Source of the DNA: UBA12474 sp964549625
GTDB taxonomy: Bacteria; Babelota; Babeliae; Babelales; Babelaceae
DNA: 28,809 nucleotides
Direction: 5' to 3'
Assembly (NCBI GenBank): GCA_964549625.1
Contig: CAZJVA010000006.1
Coordinates: 1-28,809 of the forward strand
The position numbers and the translations under genes were made by a program. This document shows, piece after piece, positions 1-6,674 of the stretch. The notes under the pieces are model-generated. The model did not search any database, was not told where the DNA came from, and saw only the letters and a program-made list of their open reading frames with translations. Every line of letters starts with the position of its first letter. The stretch's first letter is position 1.

Positions 1-339
1 ATAACCGAAAAACTAAAAGCAAAAATCAACAAACTAAATTTTGCTCCAGAACATACGTTAAATCTGATAGCCAAAAAGCACGACGAAGATTCACCATTCA
101 CGTCTAACGACCTATCAAAAATTTTGGAGATTAACAAAACGTTACCAAGAAAAGGGCGTTTATCAGTCTTTGATGTAGCATTTGTTGAACGCTGCGCAAG
201 TCTTTTATCCAAAGTAGAAGGACTGCGCCCGCGTATCGACGCTAAACTTAAACGCTTTTGCATCGAGCATATATTCATTACTACCGGGAAACACCTCTTA
301 TCAAATACCAATACACAGAAAACAAAGGTTCCTCAATGA
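1..339 (+). CDS. C-terminal part of an unknown protein, cut by the window edge
   Basis: The reading frame is open from base 1 to a TGA at 337-339, giving 112 residues with no upstream stop, so this is the 3' end of a longer gene. I do not recognise the family. The visible part is helix-rich, charged and lysine/leucine rich, ends in a Thr/Asn/Gln/Lys-rich polar tail, and has no membrane segment. Its stop overlaps the next start (ATGA at 336-339), so it is translationally coupled to the permease and probably belongs to the same operon. A TTG at 124 could start a 71-residue product, but the frame is clearly coding before it. The role could be regulatory or enzymatic in the hydantoin-type cassette; nothing in the sequence decides it. 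Confidence 0.6.
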   Translation: MTEKLKAKINKLNFAPEHTLNLIAKKHDEDSPFTSNDLSKILEINKTLPRKGRLSVFDVAFVERCASLLSKVEGLRPRIDAKLKRFCIEHIFITTGKHLLSNTNTQKTKVPQ

Positions 340-1532
340 AGATTCAAAAAGAAACCATCGCAATAACAACGCTCCTGGCAACAGGGGCGTTGAGCCTACC
401 CGTATTAACGAGTGGATTTTTGGCCGGGCAACTTCTTGGTATGAGAGTTGCAAGCCTCTTTATAAGCGCCTCAGCGGCCATCATCACAGCCCTTGCGGTG
501 ATCAGTGCGTACACAGGTTCCGCCTTTGCACAAAACACCGTCGTTTTGGCTAAAAAACATTTTGGTCATATTGGCGTTATAATGGTCAGCGTTGCACTCG
601 CTATTGCCCTTACCGGCTGGTTTGCTATCCAAACAATCTTCATATGTGACGCGGCCAAAAGCCTGTTCCCGATGATCCCAAGCACACTGTGCATCCTTAG
701 CATAGGCGCACTACTTACCCTAACGCGCATGTTAGACCTAGCGCATTTGGGCAGAATTGCCGCCAGCCTCGCGATACCGCTCGCCGTAATCATTGGGCTT
801 ATTCTTATGTACCTACCATCGCACCCAACAACCATCAATGCGACCCTCTCAAACAGCATCTTAGCCTTTGGAGGTTTACTTGGAACAACAATCACGGCAA
901 CGCTTGAATTACCTATTTTGTACGAATCAACAAAGCTACCAAAACAAGCGCTGCTAAGCAGCATAGGGATCTTTGGGCTCTTTATACCGCTAATACAAAT
1001 TATTGGCGCAACTATCGGTGCTCGAAGCGGGTCTGGCGCTGATATTATCGAAACGTTAGTAACCAGTATTCCAGGAGGATGCAAAGTGGTTGCAATCCTT
1101 ATTGTCTGCAGTGGTATTATTGCCAACCTACTTAATTTATTTTCTTCTTCAGAGAGCCTCAAAAGCATTTTCCCCAGTCTTGGAAGCAAGAGAAGTATCA
1201 TAGTAGCCGGTGGGGCAGGAACGTTTTTAGCACTTCTACCAATAACACACAATTTGCTTAGTTTCTTCTCGCTCTTAACAGTGAGTGCCGGAAGCCTCTC
1301 GCTCATCATGGTTCATACCTACCTTATGAAACTCCGCAACCAGAGCCGAAGAATTCTGCGGCCAAAACAAGCCCTGGTTATTTGGCTTTCAGCAAGCGCG
1401 GCAGGAATAATAAGCCAGATACTCGAGACAACACATCCGCTCCTCAATCCGCTCATCACAACATTTGTTATCACAAGCGCCCTAATTGCGCTACAAATCA
1501 AGACACCAGTAAAACAAAGGATCTCATCATGA
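336..1532 (+). CDS. NCS1/CodB-type nucleobase or hydantoin permease
   Basis: This 398-residue protein is almost entirely hydrophobic and should have about 12 membrane helices. Its N-terminal third, with the motifs GFLAGQLLG, ISAYTGSAFAQNT and LTGWFAIQT, resembles the cytosine permease (CodB) branch of the NCS1 family (usual length about 400-440 aa). NCS1 carriers import cytosine, purines, allantoin or hydantoins with H+ or Na+. The start at 336 is chosen over the frame's earlier ATG at 258 because it makes a 4-bp ATGA overlap with the upstream stop, and because the protein then begins just before the first helix. The stop also overlaps the next gene by ATGA (1529-1532). The neighbouring DUF917 and HyuA-like genes argue for a ring-containing substrate such as a hydantoin. 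The exact substrate is unknown. Confidence 0.85.
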   Translation: MKIQKETIAITTLLATGALSLPVLTSGFLAGQLLGMRVASLFISASAAIITALAVISAYTGSAFAQNTVVLAKKHFGHIGVIMVSVALAIALTGWFAIQTIFICDAAKSLFPMIPSTLCILSIGALLTLTRMLDLAHLGRIAASLAIPLAVIIGLILMYLPSHPTTINATLSNSILAFGGLLGTTITATLELPILYESTKLPKQALLSSIGIFGLFIPLIQIIGATIGARSGSGADIIETLVTSIPGGCKVVAILIVCSGIIANLLNLFSSSESLKSIFPSLGSKRSIIVAGGAGTFLALLPITHNLLSFFSLLTVSAGSLSLIMVHTYLMKLRNQSRRILRPKQALVIWLSASAAGIISQILETTHPLLNPLITTFVITSALIALQIKTPVKQRISS

Positions 1533-2575
1533 AACTAACGCAAGCCATGATTCGCCCACTTGCTTTGGGCATGGAATTTTTAGGATCAGGTGGCGGTGGT
1601 AGCGCCGCCTACCAATCGCTACTTTTGGATATTACACTACAAGAAACCAAACACCCTATCCACATCACCCCCCCAAAAGACATCGCCCCTGACGCATTTA
1701 TACTGCCTGTTGCCTATATTGGTGCACCAATTGTCACCCTTGAACAGCTACAAGATGGCAGCGCCTTTGTAACGCTAATTGAAAAGGCCAAAAAAATTTA
1801 CGGCAAAAGACCTGACTACCTTTTATCAGCAGAGATCGGCGGATCAAACGGACTAACCGCGCTTATTGGCAGCGGTATAACGGGCATTCCTGTCATCGAT
1901 GCTGACTTACTAGGCCGCGCTTTTCCGTGCCTTCAGATGGCCTCAACCCATCTTGCGGGAATTCCTATTGCCCCAGCAATCATCTGCGACGCACAAGGAA
2001 ATAGCACCTCGATACACAGCAACCAAGCCACAACAGTAGAAAACATTGCTCGACATATTTCTATTTCGTTTGGATGCAGTGGCCTGATGAGCCTTTATCC
2101 GCTTTTTGGCAAAGATGTACCAAAAGGAGTAATCGCCAACAGCATGACGCATGCCTACAAACTCGGCAGCCTCATCCTTTCGGCACAAAAAAGCGCAGAC
2201 CCTATTGCCTCACTAAAACAGCGAATGCCAAACATGACAATAATAGGCCAAGGATCGACTACTGACATCGACGTACAAGTTGTTGATGGCTTTACTCAAG
2301 GAACCATTGAGGTTACAACCCCAAGCAAAAGCATATACAAAATTTTGTACCAAAATGAATACCTGCAGGTCAACAGCGAGTCAAAGGCTGCCTGCGCAAC
2401 AACACCAGATATCATAACACTCCTTGATAACAGCAATGCAAAACCGATCCTCAGTGATGAGGTGCAATTTGGAATGCGCGTTACCATAGTTTCAATGCCC
2501 GCTCCTGACTGCTGGTACACCCCACAAGGGCTAGAACTTGTTGGACCACAGGCATTCTTAAAAACATTACTATAG
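1529..2575 (+). CDS. DUF917 family protein (S-methyl-thiohydantoin desulfurase-like)
   Basis: The 348-residue soluble protein has the typical DUF917 length. Its N-terminal GMEFLGSGGGGS loop, the LSAEIGGSNG segment, GIPVIDADLLGRAFP and the C-terminal GLELVGPQAF all fit that family. DUF917 corresponds to the Pfam S-Me-THD domains, named after an S-methyl thiohydantoin desulfurase. Its genes are commonly found beside hydantoinase A-like ATPases and NCS1 permeases, as here. The ATG at 1529 overlaps the permease stop; the longer frame upstream only reads through the permease gene. The conserved acidic and glycine-rich segments look intact. The likely job is processing the imported ring compound together with the next gene product. 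The substrate is not deducible from the sequence. Confidence 0.85.
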   Translation: MKLTQAMIRPLALGMEFLGSGGGGSAAYQSLLLDITLQETKHPIHITPPKDIAPDAFILPVAYIGAPIVTLEQLQDGSAFVTLIEKAKKIYGKRPDYLLSAEIGGSNGLTALIGSGITGIPVIDADLLGRAFPCLQMASTHLAGIPIAPAIICDAQGNSTSIHSNQATTVENIARHISISFGCSGLMSLYPLFGKDVPKGVIANSMTHAYKLGSLILSAQKSADPIASLKQRMPNMTIIGQGSTTDIDVQVVDGFTQGTIEVTTPSKSIYKILYQNEYLQVNSESKAACATTPDIITLLDNSNAKPILSDEVQFGMRVTIVSMPAPDCWYTPQGLELVGPQAFLKTLL

Positions 2576-2585
2576 GAAAAAAACC

Positions 2586-4136
2586 ATGAACCAGAAACTT
2601 AAAATCGGGATTGATGTAGGCGGCACCAACACCGATGTTGCTCTCCTCACTGCAGATAACACCGTCCTTCACTCAACTAAGATCAATACAACACATGGTG
2701 TTATCAATTCAATCCAACAAGGCCTCGAGGTCCTGCACGGCATACTTAAACAAACGCCCCACCAGCTTATGGGAATATTTATTGGGTCAACCTATGCGAC
2801 CAATGCGCTCCTACAACCTGAACTTCTACAAAAAGTAGGCGTCATACGCATTGGAAGCACTATGACCGGAGCCGTCCCCCCAGGATTCACATTCCCAGAG
2901 GAGCTAAAAAAAATCATCGTCGGCGCACAAACAATACACGGCGGAAATCAAATAAACGGCAAAGAGCTCGCACCGACTAACTCCCAAGAGATAGAGCTGG
3001 CCATTAACAGACTACTTGAAGCAGGGATGCAAAGCTGCGCGATAATCGGAACATTTGCCCCACTATTTCCTGAACACGAACAAACCGTTGCTGAAAGCCT
3101 TAGCATGCTCGCACCCCATATACCAACGACCTGTTCTTACAAGCTCGGTGGGCTCAACTTCTTGGAGCGCGAAAACAGCACCATATGTAATGCAGCACTG
3201 ATTCAAACATTAACAAAAGAATTCTCGCAGATTCACTCAATCATGAAAGCGCTCAATTACAACTGCCCACTCTTCATGATCCAAAACAATGGAACAACCA
3301 TTACCATGGATGAAGCCTGCATGTTCCCTATCAAAACGATAGCTGCAGGTCCGGCAAACTCCCTGATGGGTGGCATGCTTTTGGCACAAGAAGCTACTGC
3401 TATTATTGTCGATATTGGAGGCACCTCAACAGACATCGGTGTTGTCAAACAAAACTACCCCCAACAAAGCTTTGGTGGAAGTGCCATTGGCGGAGTATCT
3501 TTCAACATCCCACGCGCTGACGTTCATTCCATAGCACTGGGAGGCGGAAGTATTGTTTCGCGTGACAAGCAAAACAAACCTATCATCGGACCACGGAGCA
3601 TAGCCAAAGAATTAACAACTAAGGCCATAAGCTTTGGAGGCTCAATTCTTACGCTATTTGATTGCGCAGTTGCAGTAGGCCTAATAAAAGAACTGCGGCA
3701 CCTGCCTCCTCCTTTAGAACCAAAAACAGCCCACATGATTCTCACCGATGCAGGAACACGCATAGCCCAGCAACTTGAAACACTGCTCCTACAGACACCC
3801 AAGGCCCCGATTATATTAGTTGGCGGAAGCACATTTCTTGAACCATTCATACAAAAAGCATTGCCCGATCAAACCATTATAGTCCCTCCATATGCAGCCG
3901 TCGCCAATGCCTTTGGTGCTGCATGCGCGCGTATCTCCGGTATTATTGACACCTCCGCCTCACTAGCAAGCCGAGCCCAAACATTGCATGCACTGGCTCA
4001 ACAGGCAAAGGATAAAGCTGAGCATGCCGGTGCCCGCGAAGAAACCATAACCATCATAGATCAACAAATTATGCCATACGGGTACAGTACAGATAACGCC
4101 GCCCGTGTTGTTATAACCGCAGCCGGATACCTTTAA
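2586..4136 (+). CDS. Hydantoinase/oxoprolinase A-type ATPase (HyuA-like)
   Basis: This 516-residue protein has the two ASKHA-fold phosphate loops of the hydantoinase A/oxoprolinase family: GIDVGGTNTDVALL at the N-terminus and IVDIGGTSTDIGVV about 280 residues in, followed by the glycine-rich ALGGGSIVSR. The family uses ATP to open hydantoin or 5-oxoproline rings. The length matches the shorter form that occurs beside DUF917 proteins rather than the roughly 680-residue HyuA that pairs with HyuB. An AGGA Shine-Dalgarno lies 8-9 nt before the ATG, and the gap to the upstream stop is only 10 nt, so it is the last gene of the same operon. No HyuB partner is visible in the window. No obvious terminator follows; repeats begin about 90 bp downstream. 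Confidence 0.88.
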   Translation: MNQKLKIGIDVGGTNTDVALLTADNTVLHSTKINTTHGVINSIQQGLEVLHGILKQTPHQLMGIFIGSTYATNALLQPELLQKVGVIRIGSTMTGAVPPGFTFPEELKKIIVGAQTIHGGNQINGKELAPTNSQEIELAINRLLEAGMQSCAIIGTFAPLFPEHEQTVAESLSMLAPHIPTTCSYKLGGLNFLERENSTICNAALIQTLTKEFSQIHSIMKALNYNCPLFMIQNNGTTITMDEACMFPIKTIAAGPANSLMGGMLLAQEATAIIVDIGGTSTDIGVVKQNYPQQSFGGSAIGGVSFNIPRADVHSIALGGGSIVSRDKQNKPIIGPRSIAKELTTKAISFGGSILTLFDCAVAVGLIKELRHLPPPLEPKTAHMILTDAGTRIAQQLETLLLQTPKAPIILVGGSTFLEPFIQKALPDQTIIVPPYAAVANAFGAACARISGIIDTSASLASRAQTLHALAQQAKDKAEHAGAREETITIIDQQIMPYGYSTDNAARVVITAAGYL

Positions 4137-4225
4137 GCTAAACCGCTCGAACTACCTTATATAAATAAGTCGGGGTACAAAACGAGTTGCGCTGTGCCTT
4201 CAAAAAAGCATTGTTAATCTCCAAG

Positions 4226-4293
4226 CCCGTCATCACAAGGAAGGCCCACCAAGGCCGACGTGATCCAGGGCAGAGGCAAACATCGAAGGTGAT
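4226..4293 (-). repeat. Repeat family B, copy 1
   Basis: Read on the minus strand, this segment matches 28530-28603: an ATCACCTTCGATG start, then CCCTGGATCAC, CGTCGG(C), and an end in GTGATGACG. The match covers about 70 bp with scattered substitutions and small gaps. It lies in a gene-free stretch and alternates with the A-type copy that follows. The element itself has no coding appearance. Confidence 0.75.
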
Positions 4294-4299
4294 AGCGAA

Positions 4300-4379
4300 G
4301 GTTCGGGAGGGCTGGCGAAGTGGTTCGTTGTACTGGATTGCTACGCAACTACGTTGTCGCGCTACCGCTCGCAATGACG
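4300..4379 (-). repeat. Repeat family A, copy at left end
   Basis: The reverse complement matches the A repeats at 28311, 28416 and 28680 over about 80 bp: CGTCATTGCGAGCG, GTTGCGTAGCAATCCAG, CACTTCG.CAGCCCT and GAACC are all kept. A short CAAC/GTTG stem is preserved although its loop differs. GTCATTGCGAG...GCAATCCAG repeats of this kind are, from memory, scattered through many unrelated bacterial genomes. Confidence 0.8.
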
Positions 4380-4392
4380 GGGAAATCCCAAG

Positions 4393-4462
4393 ACTCGTCA
4401 TCACGAGGAAAGCCACCAAGACCGACGTTGTGATCCAGGGCAAAGGCAAACATCGAAGAGAT
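4393..4462 (-). repeat. Repeat family B, copy 2
   Basis: This is a second diverged copy of the B repeat, containing CGTCATCACGAGG, GACCGACG, GTGATCCAGGGC and CATCGAAG. With the two preceding elements it gives a B-A-B arrangement, all in the same orientation and opposite to the copies near the right edge. Confidence 0.72.
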
Positions 4463-4531
4463 AATGATGAGGGAATCACCAGGTCCAACATCCAATATCA
4501 AGAGTGTAAATAAAAAAAGAATTAAAAATAA

Positions 4532-4559
4532 TTGACATATATAAACTTTCAAATAAAAT
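4532..4559 (+). promoter_or_regulatory. Sigma-70 type promoter for the exported protein gene at 4605
   Basis: A perfect TTGACA at 4532-4537 is followed after 16 bp by TAAAAT at 4554-4559. The region around it is very AT-rich. The predicted start would lie near 4566, about 40 nt before the ATG, which has an AAGGAAG ribosome site at 4592-4598. Confidence 0.7.
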
Positions 4560-4604
4560 AAAAGCATGTTATTAGTATTTAGTAATAAAAAAAGGAAGAT
4601 AACA

Positions 4605-5276
4605 ATGATACGTATAAAAAATCTATTAGGCCGCGCCGCGTTGGTAAGCATGCTCTGTGCTGGTGCCATGTACGCGGGTGAAGAAGAAAACAAAACACAA
4701 ACTACAGAAAAAAGTTGGTATGATCTTGATAACATAAAAGACAAAGCTGGCAATATTTTTACATCGATCAAAGAAAACATGTTTGTTAACAATGGCTCAC
4801 TTGATCTAAATCATGCCGCTGGTCTAGTCTGTGGTGCTACAGCACTTTCAAGTCCTATCACTTCTATCGCTGCAGCAGCACTAAGTGTTGTCGCAATGCC
4901 ATACATAAAAGACGCGCTTTTTAGCACGCAAGAACTTGCTAAGCTTGTCCAACAATTTACAAAACTAAACCAAACCGCAAAAAATAAAGAAATCAATGAA
5001 ATCCTTAGAAGAGCCGCTGCTAATTACAAGGATGAAAGCGCCGGCAAGATAGTAGACCAAAAGAAAATTGAAACAGCTGCCGAGTTGATCAATGCAATCA
5101 AAGCTGTTGATGGTGTAAAGAATAAGTCTCAAAACGTAGCTTCAATTACTCAAGCCATCGAGACATACGAAAAAGAACGTGCAGACTGGCAACAACGCTT
5201 GTACCGAATCTTAGCCGGTGGCGCTGTTGGATTAGCAGGCAGTGCTGCTATATCTGTTGTTTCACAAGTATTTTAA
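4605..5276 (+). CDS. Exported protein of unknown function, 223 aa
   Basis: The ATG at 4605 is preferred over the frame's earlier ATG at 4566 because AAGGAAG sits 6 nt upstream and the protein then opens with a classic Sec signal peptide: basic MIRIKN, a hydrophobic core, and likely cleavage after residue 24 (MYA|GEEE). The mature part has an acidic start, a hydrophobic Ala/Ser-rich stretch around residues 65-100, a long charged helical region with Lys/Glu/Ala, and a last 20-residue glycine/alanine-rich hydrophobic segment that could be a membrane anchor. I recognise no family. A strong promoter of its own stands upstream and a strong terminator follows, so it is probably monocistronic and well expressed. 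It resembles the other exported proteins of the window in style rather than in sequence. Confidence 0.75.
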   Translation: MIRIKNLLGRAALVSMLCAGAMYAGEEENKTQTTEKSWYDLDNIKDKAGNIFTSIKENMFVNNGSLDLNHAAGLVCGATALSSPITSIAAAALSVVAMPYIKDALFSTQELAKLVQQFTKLNQTAKNKEINEILRRAAANYKDESAGKIVDQKKIETAAELINAIKAVDGVKNKSQNVASITQAIETYEKERADWQQRLYRILAGGAVGLAGSAAISVVSQVF

Positions 5277-5292
5277 GCAAAAGCATATTCAA

Positions 5293-5333
5293 GAAGAAGA
5301 GGGCCGACGATTGTATCGTCGGCCCTCTTCTTC
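5293..5333. terminator. Bidirectional hairpin terminator
   Basis: A perfect 19-bp stem (5293-5311 with 5315-5333), rich in GAAGA and GGGCCGACG, closes a 3-nt loop. It lies between two convergent genes. The plus-strand side is followed by TTT; the flank on the other side is also A/T-rich, so it can serve both directions. Confidence 0.85.
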
Positions 5334-5352
5334 TTTGCAAAAAACAAAAATT

Positions 5353-6639
5353 CTACTCTGCTACAATGCGATTGATAACCACCTGCAGAACTTTTTTGGG
5401 CGTTGCTTGTTGAACTTTAAACCGAAAGCCCTGATAATCCAAATACTCTCCGACCAGGGGAATACGTTGAAACTGTTCAACTAAAAAACCACCCAACGTT
5501 TTAACCGGAGCTTCGGCATTAAGTGTTATCTGAAGACGGCGAGAAAGCTCTTTCAATTCAACATTTGCCTCAGCTAACCATGCACCAGCACGAATCTCAA
5601 AGATCTTTTCAGAGACGTTCTCATATTCATCATGAATCTCACCAACAATCTCTTCGAGCACATCTTCTAGAGTTACCATGCCAGTCACCATACCATGCTC
5701 ATTGATCACCATCGCAATATGCATATGCTTAGCCTTAAGTTCTTTGAGAAGCTGATTAATCTTCATACTCTCAGGAACAAACATAATCGGCCGCATAATA
5801 TCCTGAACCTGGCCACCGGATTGCTGGGCTAAAACAGGCACCAAATCCTTAAAATGTAACATCCCTATGACATTATCATCTTTTCCTCGGTAAACCGGAA
5901 ACCGTGAGAACTGGTACTTGATAAACAGTTCGTGAGCCGCAATATATCCCTGCTCGGCTTCGACCATAACAACATCAACCTCGGGAACCATAATGTCGCG
6001 AACCACGGTTGAACTAAGCTCAAAAATACTTTTAAGCATGCTGGTCTTATCTGGATCCATTAATCCTTTTTCATCGATGTACGAGATGAGAAATTGAATC
6101 TCCTTTTCACTCGGCAACTCTTCAACTTCTTCGGTAGGCTGCCCCACAATAAAAGACAAAATCCAATTGGTAAACCGATTAAAGAGCTTTACAAACGGGT
6201 CCAAGAGTACCAAAGTCAGATTAGTTAACCACAATGTTGACTCAAAGTAGCGCTCACCCCGCATACGAACAATGTTTTTTGGCAACACATCGCCAACAAC
6301 CAAAATCAACGCGGTAACAACAAAAACACCGATGGTATAACCCAAAGTAGAAGGAATCCCCTTCAACAACTCTTCAATAACATAGGTACCCGCCGTCGCC
6401 GCGATCGTGTTGGCCAAGTTGTAAGAAATTAAAATTGCATTGAGCAGACGATTGGGATCTTTTTCTAGCGTTGTAAAGAGCGTATCATATCCACTCTTTT
6501 TCTGCGCCAACTCCTTAAGCTGAAACAAGCGCATAGCCACCATAGCAGTCTCAAGGAACGAAAAAAGCGCACAAAATGCTAATGAAATAAAAAATATCAC
6601 CGCATTTAACGCAACACCACCACCATCTGCCAAATCCAT
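5353..6639 (-). CDS. CNNM/CBS/CorC-HlyC membrane protein (hemolysin family, divalent-cation transport type)
   Basis: The 428-residue protein has three parts in the usual order. Residues 1 to about 190 form a CNNM membrane domain with FSFLETAMVAMR near the N-terminus and the GDVLPKNIVR signature. A CBS pair occupies roughly 200-330, with VRDIMVPEVDV, FPVYRGKDDNVIGMLHFKD and GMVTGMVTLEDVLEEIVGEI. A C-terminal CorC_HlyC domain ends with LGGFLVEQFQRIPLVGEY. Members of this family are linked to Mg2+ or Co2+ export and resistance; the hemolysin name is historical. The start is supported by AGAGGTG 7 nt upstream. The gap to rpoD is 35 bp on the same strand, so it is probably the last gene of the lgt-dnaG-rpoD operon. 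It ends at the bidirectional terminator 5293-5333. Confidence 0.9.
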   Translation of the reverse strand: MDLADGGGVALNAVIFFISLAFCALFSFLETAMVAMRLFQLKELAQKKSGYDTLFTTLEKDPNRLLNAILISYNLANTIAATAGTYVIEELLKGIPSTLGYTIGVFVVTALILVVGDVLPKNIVRMRGERYFESTLWLTNLTLVLLDPFVKLFNRFTNWILSFIVGQPTEEVEELPSEKEIQFLISYIDEKGLMDPDKTSMLKSIFELSSTVVRDIMVPEVDVVMVEAEQGYIAAHELFIKYQFSRFPVYRGKDDNVIGMLHFKDLVPVLAQQSGGQVQDIMRPIMFVPESMKINQLLKELKAKHMHIAMVINEHGMVTGMVTLEDVLEEIVGEIHDEYENVSEKIFEIRAGAWLAEANVELKELSRRLQITLNAEAPVKTLGGFLVEQFQRIPLVGEYLDYQGFRFKVQQATPKKVLQVVINRIVAE

Positions 6640-6674
6640 ATCAATTCACCTCTTCATATAACTAGTAAGCGCTT

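Noticed and set aside
566..1309. 247-codon ORF on the minus strand
   Set aside because: It is antisense to the permease, whose hydrophobic codon pattern produces a long open complement; the permease is clearly the real gene.
4138..4513. Overlapping ORFs of about 110 codons on both strands (4138-4491 minus, 4187-4513 plus)
   Set aside because: They are made almost entirely of A/B repeat sequence, have no ribosome sites or family resemblance, and owe their openness to the repeats.
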